From NCBI GenBank assembly GCA_028671895.1, contig CM053810.1, positions 59,459,501 to 59,523,500 on the forward strand: DNA of 64,000 bases, written 5' to 3'. Numbering within the stretch: the stretch's first letter is position 1; every line of letters begins with the position of its first letter. Positions 48,699-59,825 of the stretch are shown piece after piece. A program made the translations under genes and the position numbers. The notes under the pieces were generated by a model, which was given only the letters and a program-made list of their open reading frames with translations, did not search any database and was not told where the DNA came from. This DNA comes from Oenanthe sinensis. Its lineage: Eukaryota > Streptophyta > Magnoliopsida > Apiales > Apiaceae.

Positions 48699-50808
48699 AT
48701 GGAGTCCTCAAGCAGTAGAATCAACAAGTTGAAGAATCTTTCAACAAGAACCCTTCAACAAAGAAACACACTCTTCTTCTTCATCTTTCTCACTCTCATC
48801 ACAACTCTCTTTGTTTCATTTCTTCCCATCAACTCATCAAACACTTCTTCTCCACTTCATAACACATTACAGATTCACCCCACAATCAAGAACGCTTGTC
48901 TCAACACTCTCTACCCATCTTTCTGTTTCACTTCACTCTCCTCTGTTTCCAAGAAAAATATCACTCTGCATCACATTCTTGAAATCACTGTCAATCAGAC
49001 TTCAAGGCATGTCAAGAATACAAGACTAGTTTTCTTGAATAAGTTTGTGAAAAAACATGGTTTGAGTTTGCATGAAAAGAATGCTGTGCATGATTGCTTG
49101 GAAATGTTGGATCAAACACTTTATGAACTTAGACAAGCTACTGATGATTTGTGTTCGTTTCCTTTTAGTGGTTTTCGTAATAGGTCGTATGGGAATCTCA
49201 AGACTCTTTTGAGTGCAGCAATGACTAATGAGAATACTTGTCTTGATGAGTTTTATGATTTGGACTTGGATTCGGATTACGAGGGAGGACTCGAAAAGGG
49301 AGTGAAAAAAGAAGTTGAGGTTATGTTAAGTCCTATCTTGAAGATGATTAGTAATTCTCTGGTCTTGATCAAGAATTTGGAAAATCATACTAGGGGAGGA
49401 AATGCCATGAAAAGTTTGGAAATGTGGAGCAAGGAAAAGAAGGTTTTGGGTAGGATGACAGTCCGTGAAGAAAAGCTGGTGGAAGTAGCAGCATCAAGAT
49501 TGAGTAGTCCAAATGTTACAGTTGCAAAAGATGGTAGTGGGAATTTTACGACAATAGGAGAGGCGGTTCAGATGGCACCAAACAAGAGTTTGGATCCTTA
49601 TGTGATAAAGATAAAAGCTGGGATTTACTTGGAGAATGTGGTGATTCCAAGGGAGAAGCACAATGTTATATTGGTTGGAGATGGTATGAACGTGACTGTG
49701 ATGATGGGGTCAAGAAACTTGGTGGATGGATTCTCCACTTTTAAGACTGCAACATTGAGTATGTCACTCTGTCTTTTTATTACTGTACTTCAATTAGTGC
49801 ATTTTGTTAATCAGCATACTGCAGATTAGACAGATTTAAGGAGCTGGCGTTTATTATGTTATATGTATCTGTTTTTTGTCCTATTTGGATTCGTACTGTT
49901 TTTTTTGAGATAAATTGATTAATATGAAGCTTAAAGGAATATAATTATAATAAATGAGTCATTTTGAGGTCATATTCGAGCTAATGGATTCGTGTTCGTG
50001 TCATTTTAGGTTTTGTTTCCATAAAGTGTGTCAAGTCATGTTTCGGATTGTTTTGGACGTTCACTGACCTATATATATTTATGTAGATGCACATTCATGT
50101 GCAGGTGTGATTGGAAATAGATTTTTGGCAAGGGATCTCACCATTATGAATACATCAGGTCCGGAGAAGCATCAGGCAGTCGCACTAAGAGTGACATCGA
50201 ACGCTGCCTTTTATCATTGTGAAATCATCTCTCACCAGGACACCCTTTATGCACATTCTTTGAGACAGTTCTACCTCGAGTGCACAATCCATGGAACAAT
50301 TGATTTTATCTTTGGAAATGCAGCAGCTATATTCCAGAATTGTCGAATACTAATAAGAAAACCAAATCCTGGTCAGGTGAATATGATCACAGCCCAAGGT
50401 AGACAGGATCCGAATCAGAACACTGGTATTTCTTTACAGAACTGCACCATTATAGCTGAGCGAAACTTCTCAATGGCTGAGAGGCAAAACTTCTCAACGT
50501 TTTTAGGTAGGCCGTGGAGGAACTATTCGAGGACTGTAATTATGAAGAGTTACATTGGAACTCTTGTACACAGAGAAGGATGGTGCAAGTGGAACAATTA
50601 CAGCACCCTAGATACTGTAGACTACATTGAATACAAGAATTTCGGACCAGGGTCTAATACAACAGAGAGGATCACATGGCCAGGGTACAAAAATAATTGC
50701 AGTGATGATATTGCCAGACAGTTTTCAGTGGAGGAGTTTTTACATGAAGACGATGAGTGGTTAGAGTCCACAGCTTTTCCTTTCTTCAATGCATACCAAG
50801 CAGAATAG
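48699..50808 (+). CDS. Pectinesterase (type I, PMEI pro-region plus PME domain), 587 residues
   Basis: Two exons, 48699-49758 and 50105-50808, joined by a GT-AG intron in phase 1; together 1764 nt with stop. It removes methyl esters from homogalacturonan in the cell wall. An N-terminal hydrophobic segment (residues about 24-43, TLFFFIFLTLITTLFVSFL) serves as signal anchor. Residues about 60-230 form the PMEI-like pro-region with paired cysteines (KNACLNTLYPSFC). The catalytic domain starts at TVAKDGSGNFTTI. PME signatures: GIYLE, KHQAVALR, QDTLYAHSLRQFY (Q398, D399), GTIDFIFGNAA (D420), LGRPW (R489, W491). All catalytic residues are present. The two-exon layout is typical of the family. No basic RRLL-type processing site stands out before the PME domain; EKKVLGRMTV is in that region. 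It sits between two sucrose synthase relics without functional connection. Confidence 0.95.
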
Positions 50809-51089
50809 AAGTTTAGGCCTGGAAATGCAAATTTTATCAGATCATATCTGGGGTCCCAGTGATTTCATAGTTTCTTTCTATTACAGTATATAGTGGGAAA
50901 AGTAGTTGATTCTCCTTGTTATATTGGAGAGCTTGTAATCTTTCAATTAGATAAAAAGAATCTCATGCAAGTATAATGGTGAAACACCGGTGAATTTTCT
51001 GTACACAATATTACACTTTCCATTGTCATTAAAAGTTTGGAGGTCCTACAACTTGGAATTACAAGACTAATCACTGCTGATACACAAAA

Positions 51090-52589
51090 CACTATCAGGT
51101 CTTTGAAACACAGCCGATCTTGGAAACACAGGGTAATTTAAATTTTGAGCTGCGTCAAGTCTTTGAATTGAAAAACTAGCAGGTTTTTTTATACTTGAAA
51201 ATTCAGCCCCAGGGCTTTCTAGGTTGTTCAAGTTCCGCCATTGTGCACATATACTACCATAGACGATAAAGAAAAATGAAAATGCCGCCTCCATCTTTAC
51301 GTCAAAATCATCCTCTTCAAGCAGTCTGCAGAGAGGATCTATCAATCTGTCTTTATCCATATTCTGTTCATTTCAGTCACAAGATTAGTAGCAACTAATG
51401 AAATACCATAAAATGTACATCTATACTTAAAAAAGGGTTAATTTAAAACAGTGAACATTTATCAATTTAAAAAAAACTTTCTAAATGTTTCACTTCGAGC
51501 AGCTATGTTAATTATCTGGCAAGCTTCCTTCTGAAAAATCTTGAATTTACTGCATAACCACCCCTGGCCAAGGCTTTGCAAAAGCTTGGAATCTTTAGCC
51601 AAATACTGAAAGAATGTATAGTTTGTTGATGTGGTGACTTCAAAAACAAACATGCTCACGAGGAATAATGTCGGGAGAACACATCTCACAAACTAAACAG
51701 TGCTGGAAATATTTCCACCTTTCAAACTAGGAGTAATTAAAACAGAAGCAGATTAGACAAAAATGGGGACTGACACAACTTCAAAAAAATCAATACATCA
51801 TGCTGCATGTACACACACATCAATACATCATATACATTGGTGCATATAATAACAAGGACATGCCAAAGTAATATGTAATATGCAATTATGTATATATAAT
51901 AACATACAAAATCCCTACGTATTTAACCTAAAAAGCTATAGAGCTTCTGTTGCTTGTTTATTTGTGCAAGTCAGCGGGTTTGGACATGAATACATCACAT
52001 TATATGTTCGTCACTTCATCATACCTGAATCTGGTCATCACTTCCCCATCTCACAATATTTCCAACCACTCCAAGTGCAGAACCGGAAACCAAATTATCC
52101 GTGTGACTGAAACACCAGTAAACATGTACATGAGAATAAACATAACAGGTATTTACCTAATATTGCAAGGGCGGGAAGAGAAAATAGACAAAATCCACTT
52201 ACAATGTGAACCCTACAAGCCTTCTAAAGGATTCTTCTTCAATAGGCACATATCTTTCAAAAGAAAGATATGAAAGTGCATGACACGCTCGCATTATATT
52301 GTTAGTAGATTTTTTCTTCTGTTGAAAGGTCATCTACAATAGTGAGAGCTGCCTTTACCTGCCAACAATTCTGAGTGGTTTTAAAAAACATTGGGTTGTA
52401 ATAATTTGCTGTAGAGTGAAATACGAAAGAGAGAAAGGACCAGAAAACCACCTCGTCAAGAGTAAATTTTTCTCGGCAAAAGCTCTCTCCACGACAAACA
52501 GCAACCAAAAACTTGGCCAAGCCATCTATAACATCCCAATAATCCCCTCCATCTCTACACATTCTTTGTGCAGCTTGCAAAGCATTGTT
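51090..52589 (-). pseudogene. Importin-alpha-like ARM-repeat gene remnant
   Basis: Exon-like blocks on the minus strand: 52452-52589 (NNALQAAQRMC...LAKFLVAVCRGESFCREKF), 52203-52358 (VKAALTIVDDLSTEE, then MRACHALSYLSFERY), 52025-52106 (SGSALGVVGNIVRWGSDDQI), about 51485-51690 (VRCVLPTLFLVS...KEACQIINIAA), and about 51240-51360 (LIDPLCRLLEEDDFDVKMEA). These line up in order with the ARM repeats of importin alpha (its WTLSNFCRG, ACWALSYLSDG, RTVGNIVTGDD, KKEACWTISNI, FDIKKEAAWAISNA). Importin alpha carries NLS cargo into the nucleus. Here the tryptophans and asparagines of the NLS-binding groove are largely replaced, the IBB domain and first repeats are missing, and one extra A in an A run near 52323 breaks the frame. 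Donor and acceptor sites still look usable. Either a divergent family member cut short or a pseudogene; the latter is favoured. Confidence 0.65.
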
Positions 52590-52971
52590 CTTGATAATAA
52601 AAATAAAATTGAAAGAATAAAAATAATTATAAATTAAATTAAAAAATATAAAAAAATAATATAGTAAGAAATGACCGTGTTTTGTACGATATATAAATAG
52701 TATAATATTTTTATAAACTAGTTAAAAATACTTGATTTTAAGCATATTTTAAATGGTATAAAAAATATAATTTAATAATATTTTTAAAAAATAAAAATTT
52801 AAACTTTGATATTTTGTTAAACGTATTTTAGCGTATATAAAAAATATAGTTTAATAATTTTTTTATAAAATAAAATTTTAAATATTAAATTTTTATTTAA
52901 AAAAAATTTGAAAAATAATTCATGAAACTATATTTTTTATATATACGTTCATGATTCATGCATTCTAACTA
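52590..52971. other. AT-rich spacer
   Basis: Very AT-rich sequence with repeated ataaaaaatatagtttaataa blocks. No gene seen, and none of the missing importin N-terminus. Confidence 0.5.
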
Positions 52972-54080
52972 TTAATTTCTTCGAGAGGTGCAAGATTGAT
53001 CCTTCTCATTGGGAGACTATTTCAGCTGGAGGCCTAAAATGCATCCAGGAGAAGCAAGCACACAAATCTTTCAATATAAAATTATGTTACTTCTGTTAAT
53101 GATGTTAGATTAACAAGAATCATGTTTTATTCCGTAGATACACTTGGCAAATCTACTCCGAGAGGCTCTTGACCTTGGGCGGGGTTTATGGATTTTGGAA
53201 GCATGCATGTGCTCTAAAGTATCATAACTTAGGCCCCGTTTGGGGTTTCATATAAGCTCCTTGTAAGAGAAAAATACATACATTTTTTAACTTATAAATT
53301 ACTTATAAGATAAGTCAAACAGACCCGGTAAGTTTCCTCATCTAATTTCCTTCAAGTTCACTCACAAGTTGCACAGATTTTTGATGTTGCTATTTGTTCT
53401 TGGTTTTTTATTTTCTTACATTCATAAGCAGAATATATTGCTAAGATAGGCATTACAATTTTGTTTTATTATGGGCTAAGTTGTGTTAATAGCTTGAATA
53501 TATTGTTGGAAGCACATTTATAATGAGACACTTTCCATCTTTGACTGCTTCGTCTTTCAGACTGAATCTGTTCCACTTGCTGTTGATTAATTCAAGACGA
53601 CAACAATCATTGAGGCGGTCAAGCAGAGTTTCTAAAGTTTTCAATGCTACTCCGAAAAAGAAAAGTGTAAAGAATTGGTTGTGACAGAGGTAGTAATAAA
53701 AAATATTAATAAAAAAATTGAAGTTCTGATGGGAGCAGTAATCTGGATTTTTCTTATCCCCGATTTTTTTCTTCCTTGTTATCAATGCTTTGGTTGTGTT
53801 TTTGACCAACCCTGTTATCTATGGCAAAAATGTAGTTGCTATGTTGTTTTCCTGTATTTCTTTCACTTTCAGTTTCTCAATGTTCAAATGAAAATAAAGA
53901 TCCATGTTAAGTCTTTGCTGCAAATTTTTTTTGGTAATTAAAGTCTTTGCTGCAATTTGTATTTGCTTTTCCCCTTCTGCTTCACTGCTTGCGAAGTATG
54001 TATTGTTTGAAATACAATGAAGCTCATTTGAGCAAAAATAAATAGGATCAGCAGAAACAAAAATAAACAGGATCTTCTTA
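52972..54080 (+). pseudogene. Third sucrose synthase fragment (3' end only)
   Basis: Matches 47345-48400 of the second copy: end of exon 11 (FFERCKIDPSHWETISAGG with small changes), exon 12 with an internal loss of about 45 bp, the exon 12-13 intron, the last exon (near 53561-53590, SVPLAVD) and the 3' flanking DNA. It shares the second copy's peculiarities (ttgggcggggttt, stop directly after VD), so it was copied from the pseudogene, not from the intact gene. A small MITE sits at 53231-53327. It cannot encode an enzyme. Confidence 0.9.
53231..53327. mobile_element. Small MITE in the third SUS fragment
   Basis: About 97 bp, ggccccgtttggggtttc at the left and gtcaaacagacccgg at the right, inserted between aactta and taagtttcc. 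The second copy at 47647-47661 lacks it (aacttactaagtttcc), which shows the empty site. A related sequence (cttataagataggttaaacggatcc) occurs near 63025. Confidence 0.7.
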
Positions 54081-55188
54081 GAAAGCTGTTCACAATAAGC
54101 CTTTTCGATCTGCAGAAATCACAGGCACGTACAAAGAAAACACGAAATGGATTCTTGGTTATGGAAGTACATTGGTCTGAAAGTCAATGACATCTACATT
54201 CAGAGCTCCATCAAGAACAAAGAGACTCTGTTAGAGTGTTAGTGAAGTAATAACCTGCACCAATCTACAATTCACAACTAAAACTGATGAAATTTATATC
54301 CTGAGACACAAACTTGTTAAGATTAGGATAAATATCATATATGGCCTTGTTGTCCAGGAAAACAGACACATTACACATCACCGCAATATATCAAGAATTG
54401 AGTTTGTGAATTAGAATTGTGAGGATGATAAGGAAGCTCAATTTGAGCTTAAGTGGATCATACCCTAGCATAAAAGAAGCTTAGCCAGCTGAAATAACGA
54501 GTATTGAAAACTGGATATAGCTATTCAGCAAATTTGTTCATGACGCCACAATGAATTTAAAATTTCGTTATGACAGTTGCAGCACAGTCCACATGAAACA
54601 CCAAACACCCTTGATGCCTGGTGCAGTTATCATCTAACTTCCTGATCAGATCCCCACACACAAATCCAAAATCTTTTTCCCAAATCGATCGATCTCAAAT
54701 ACATCATTCATATTTTTTTACCATTTAATTGCATGATTAAATTTAAAAATGTTAAATGCCGACCATTAATTCTTTCCTACTAAATTCTCTAACCTCGAAC
54801 AATTAATTATTATTGAGAAAATAGTCAAATCTACGTGCTTACAGAACAAATAGTTTCGAAGAAACCACAACCCTTTTATCACATATTGATATTATTGTTA
54901 GAGAAGTGATTCGATATGAATATCTTTTGAAACAAAAGAAATAAGAAAACCACCGTTTTCATATATCGTAGTCGTAGCTAGTTAAGATAGGTACATTTTA
55001 AAATAAACTAAATTTTAGTCGAGTTTTCACGGAAGGGCACCATCCGCCCCTAGTTGGAGAATGGCTAGTTAAATCAACCGAATGCATTCTAGAATTGGTT
55101 TCCTACAATACGTAGATCACTCAACTAATTTATTTGGTCGACAGAATTATCGAGGGAGGGAGGCTATGTGACCAAGTCCTGTCACATT
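54081..55188. other. Gene-poor spacer
   Basis: No coding region or element ends recognised. The copia element starts immediately after. Confidence 0.4.
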
Positions 55189-55193
55189 AAGAA

Positions 55194-56349
55194 TGTTGGA
55201 TCGTAATTAAAAACTACACACAACAATGGGGCAGTTATATAAATAATTTAACAAGAACAGGCAGATTAAACCAATTAACAAAACAAAGCACGAAGGTAAA
55301 ACAAGACATATAAATTAGTAACTGGAAGGACAAGAGAAAAGATAGAATGCTTAGCTCTAACAGAAGCTTTACGCATACACTGATAGAACCAAACAACTGC
55401 TGAGTCGCCAAACCTTGCAAGAAGTCTTGACTGTTCTTGAAGAGATTATTGCCCCACTACGCTGTGTTGGGTTGCAGCAATATCACTTCCAGGATAAAAC
55501 AGCACATAGTACTTCGTCCACAGATACGTAGTACTCAACAGCGACTAGCACCTCAGTTCGCCCAAAAAACCTATGCACATTATATATGCGAGGTAGGAGA
55601 AAGAGGCACAACTCAATTTGCCCGACAACCTATGCAATTTATTTTTAACTATGCAAGGTACAAGCAAGAGGCACACAAGCTAGATGCACACCTCAATTTG
55701 CCCGACAACCTATGCAATTTATTTTTAACTATGCGAGGTACAAGCAAGAGGCACACAAGCTAGATGCTATGCTCAATTAGATGTGCACGCCTCAATATAT
55801 AGGCATCTTGAGTTGCTCTTCTCTTATTCTACTCGATGTGGGATGTAGAGTTTTTCAAAGAAAATAGAGTTTTGCAAGATGAGTTTTATTTGTTACTTAT
55901 ATTATTCAGATTAAGTAATATTAATATTACAATATATATATAGAGTCTGATTATTTAAATAATCCTTACTCAATATATTTAATATTAATATTAAATAATC
56001 AATATAAATAAATCAAATACATTTGCAATTAAAAGATATAAAGTACTCAATAGCATCATGTGACATAAGCATTCTACTTACACTAGTAGTTGTAAACAAC
56101 ACTAACACAAGATGCTATATAAACTTATTATCCTTCCTTTACAAATTCAATGTGGGACAAACCCCACATAACCCATTTCTAACAAGCAACTTCAACTCAA
56201 TTTCTTTATGGATTACACTAAGAAAATGTCTTAGATCCAAACATGAAAGTTTAAGTCCTCGTAGCAAGGAACAACTTCCATCAGTTAGTTTCTGAAAATT
56301 ACATCAAGAACATATAAAAAATATGTCTTAAACTTTCCATTTTCTAACA
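55194..56349 (-). repeat. 3' LTR of the copia element
   Basis: 1156 bp, TGTTGGATCG...CTAACA on the plus strand. I counted five substitutions against the other LTR and no indel. It contains two 80-bp tandem units (starting near 55611 and 55691, with cccgacaacctatgcaattt) plus a shorter diverged third one before them. It also carries an snRNA-type USE and TATA (see separate entry). Confidence 0.97.
55794..55844 (-). promoter_or_regulatory. USE-like ATCCCACATCG plus TATATATT in the copia LTR (also at 61296-61346)
   Basis: On the minus strand, ATCCCACATCG (55844-55834) is an exact match to the plant snRNA USE consensus RTCCCACATCG. TATATATT (55801-55794) follows after 32 bases, which is close to the Pol II snRNA spacing. 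The same is present in the 5' LTR. It is the likely core promoter of the element; snRNA-like behaviour is an inference. Confidence 0.55.
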
Positions 56350-56361
56350 ATCCCCCACAAA

Positions 56362-56878
56362 TCCATACAGAAATGCATATCAGGTTCTACTCATGACTTG
56401 TTTTTCAGAGTTGGTACCGGTCAAGGTTTGAACCCTCCTAAGTCCTCTACTTCGATGGCTATCGGATATAGATGGAATGTTTCACCTTGAATCTTTATCC
56501 GTTTGGTGTAACCACACTCCATAGACGACGACAAGTCAAAGGCTATGGTGCTAATCTACGGCTTTGAGACGTTAATGGTCATGTCTCGATCCTGTTCGTC
56601 GAATGCTTCGAGGAATAACCCTATCCTCTAATTGCGACCACACAATAACATTCGCTTAGCTGGGCATCTCCAAAGATGTACTGCCAACATCTCGTCTCAC
56701 GACTTGACCCCATTCAGAGTTCTTAAAACTCTTGCTAACTAGCAGTTACAGTACCTCTTGAGGTTTACAGGGGAAAGACTCAGATACGTGAGTATCTGTA
56801 TATATGTAGTAGAGGTACTACCGAATCACCCTCATAACTTGTTATTATCACATTGAATACACTTCGAGGGATCTCCTC
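56362..56878 (-). other. 3' untranslated part of the copia element
   Basis: Between the RNase H stop and the polypurine tract. No further frame is seen; no env-like gene. Confidence 0.6.
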
Positions 56879-59620
56879 TCAGGTGTATTGGGTTCCCGCT
56901 GTTGATGACTCAAAATGGGTTGTCAGTCTCATCCCCAACCTCGACTTAAGGACAACAGCATGCTCAAGTCCCTTAGTCAAAGGATCAGCCAGGTTATCTT
57001 GAGTTCCAATAAACTCAATAGCAATGATCCTGTCAGACACCAAACCCCTTATAGACTTGAGTCTAACTTGGACGTGTCTCTTGGTTTTCACATTATACTT
57101 CTTACTGTTTATCTTGTCGATAGTTGTACGGCTATCACAATGAACAGCAAGAGCCGGAAGCGGTTGGCTTACTACAGGTATCATAGACATAAGTCCATGC
57201 AACCATTCAGCCTCGGTTCCCGTGGCATCTAGTGCACACAACTCAGCCTCAAAGGTAGACCGAGTTACGATAGTCTGTCTAGCAGACTTCCAGGATATAG
57301 CTCCACCCGCAAGGGTAAATACGTATCCAGTCACTCCATTGGAACCAGATTTCTTAGCTATCCAACTTGCATCACTATATCCCTCTAGCACTCCAGGAAA
57401 CCTCCTGTAATGCAAACCAAGGTAGATGGTGCCTTTTAGATATCTAAGCACTCTATCAAGAGCATCCCAATGAGTCTTGTTTGGACAGCTTGTATATCTA
57501 GCTAACTTAGACACAGAAAAAGAAATATCTGGTCTAGTACCATTAGCAAGATATTGCAAACTCCCAATAATCTGAGAATATCTTAACTGAGACACAGGAA
57601 CACCTGACTTATTCTTGACAAGAGCAACTTTTGAATCATATGGCGTGCTTGCGATTCTACAATTTGAATAACCATACTTCTCTAGTATAGATTTCTCTAT
57701 ATAATGAGATTGTGACAAGGTTATTCCATCAGCTGACTGAGTCAGCTTGATACCAAGAATCACATTAGCAGCACCCATATCCTTCATTTCAAAGTGCCTT
57801 TTCAAGAAACTTTTTGTCTCATTAATAATCTCAATATTGGTTCCAAACAACAATATGTCATCCACATACAGGCACAAGATTACTTTATCATTTCCTTTAA
57901 CTTTATAGTAGACACACTTGTCACTTTCATTAACTAAAAAATTCGAAGTCAAAACAGTTTCATCAAATTTTTTGTGTCAGTCTCTAGGAGCTTGTTTCAA
58001 GCCATAGATGGACTTGACTAATTTACATACTTTCCTTTCATTACCAGAAGCAACAAATCCCTCAGGCTGATCCATATAAATCTCTTCTTCAAGATCACCA
58101 TGAAGAAAAGCTGTCTTTACATCCATTTGATGGATGATAAGACCATGTACGGAAGCCAATGCAATAAGCATTCGAATTGTTGTCATCCTTGCAACAGGAG
58201 AGTATGTATCAAAATAGTCAATGCCTTCCATTTGCCTAAAACCCTTAGCTACCAGCCTAGCCTTATACTTATCTATTGAGCCATCCGGGTTCATTTTTCT
58301 TTTGAAGATCCATTTACATCCTATAGTAGTACACCCAGGAGGGAGATCAACCAACTCCCATGTTCCGTTAGAAACAATAGAGTCAATCTCACTCTTCACA
58401 GCGCCTTTCCAGTGCCTTGACTCCGAAGAGTCCATGGCCTGCCGGAAAGTCAAAGGTTCGCCCTCGACATTGTAAGTGATAAAATCACTTCCAAAATCCT
58501 TGACTACCTTTGCACGCTTACTCCTTCTAGGTTCCTCTACTTCGTTAGGAGTAGAGCTACTAGCAGGATCCACCCCCACATTTGTCATCCTTTCCACATG
58601 ATCAGGAATGGAACTCGATGTGCGAGTGGGATCATCATCAGAAATACCCTGAGGTATACCAGTCTTCATAGGGAATACATTCTCAAAGAATGTTGCATCA
58701 CGAAACTCAACTATAGTGTTTGCCACTATCCCATCTATGTCAGATTTTAACACTAAAAATCTCATAGCAGTAGTGGTTTCAATATAGCCCAGAAAGATGC
58801 AATCAACAGTTTTCGGCCCCAGTTTCTTTCTCTTGTGTTCAGGGACAAGTACTTTTGCAAGGCAGCCCCACACACGAAGATACTTTAAACTAGCCTTTCT
58901 GCCTTTCCATAATTCATAAGGTGTCTTGTCCATATGTTTCAGAGGGACTCTGTTCAGAATATGGCAAGCCGTATTCAGAGCCTCTCCCCACATGTACTTA
59001 GGCAACCCAGAATTAATTAGCATACTGTTAATCATATCTTTAAATGTTCTGTTCTTTCGTTCAGCTACCCCATTAGACTCAGGAGTGTATGGTGGTGTCA
59101 CCTCATGAACTATACCATTGCTTTTGCAAAATTCATTAAACGAGGTACCCGTATACTCTCCACCTCTATCAGACCTCAACCGTTTAAGTACTTTGCCAGT
59201 TTGTGTTTCAGCTTCATTTTTATACATAATGAATTTATCAAGTGCTTCATCTTTATGTTTAATTAAATAAACATGGCAATATCTACTACAATCATCAATA
59301 AAGGTAATGAAATATCTTTTATTATCTTTAGTCAAAACACCACTGAATTCACATATGTCTGTGTGAACTAATTCTAACACTTCTGAATCCCTAACAACGT
59401 TATGAAAGGGTTTCCTAGTTAGTTTAGCAGTCACACATACTTGACATTTAGATTTCTTTTCAATGGCATACTTTGGAATCAGCTCTAAATTCATCATATT
59501 CTTTAGAGCACCAAAATTTAGATGACCAAGTCGTGAGTGCCATAAATCGGATGTTTCAACACAATTCACAGAAAGAATAACATTTCCATTTAATAAAACT
59601 GCCCAAAACAGGCTCCACAT
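56879..59620 (-). pseudogene. Copia pol: integrase, reverse transcriptase, RNase H, with internal TGA
   Basis: The frame at 59620-57977 has the GAG-pre-integrase motif (LWHSRLGHLNFGALKNMM), the integrase core with DDE residues (VHTDICEF, DDCSRYCHVY, SNGVAERKNRTFKDM), and the start of reverse transcriptase (WELVDLPPGCTTIGCKWIFK, IYGLKQAPRD). A TGA at 57977-57979 stands where relatives have Trp (QAPR-x-WHKKFDE). The same frame then continues to 56879 with the polymerase motif YVDDILLFG, the GSLQYLANGTRPDISF region and RNase H (YSDASWIAKKSGSNGVTG, DPLTKGLE). Upstream of 59620 the sequence CYLSDGLFLINVEPV belongs to the protein but in another frame. One nonsense change, one frameshift and the upstream deletion inactivate it. 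Confidence 0.92.
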
Positions 59621-59700
59621 TTATTAAAAATAAACCATCAGACAAGTAACATTTGCCAAAAAATACACCAATATCTGCTAAACACTGACTAGCAGATGCA

Positions 59701-59825
59701 TCAGAGTTTATTTGCTAAACTCTGACCTGACCCATCAGAGTTTATAAACTCTGACCATGTCCATCAGAGTTTATCCGGTAAACTTTGATCGAGCTAGTCC
59801 ATCAGAGTTTATTCACAAACTCTGA
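59701..59825. repeat. Cluster of four palindromes between gag and pol
   Basis: Four inverted repeats with arms tcagagttta / taaactctga: 59701-59725, 59735-59754 (perfect, TCAGAGTTTATAAACTCTGA), 59764-59788 (one mismatch) and 59802-59825. Loops are 0-5 bases. The units are about 30-38 bases apart, linked by short variable spacers. They occupy the place of the zinc knuckle and protease. Confidence 0.92.

Noticed and set aside
56915..57232. Plus-strand open frames within the copia pol region
   Set aside because: They are antisense shadows of the integrase and reverse transcriptase frames.
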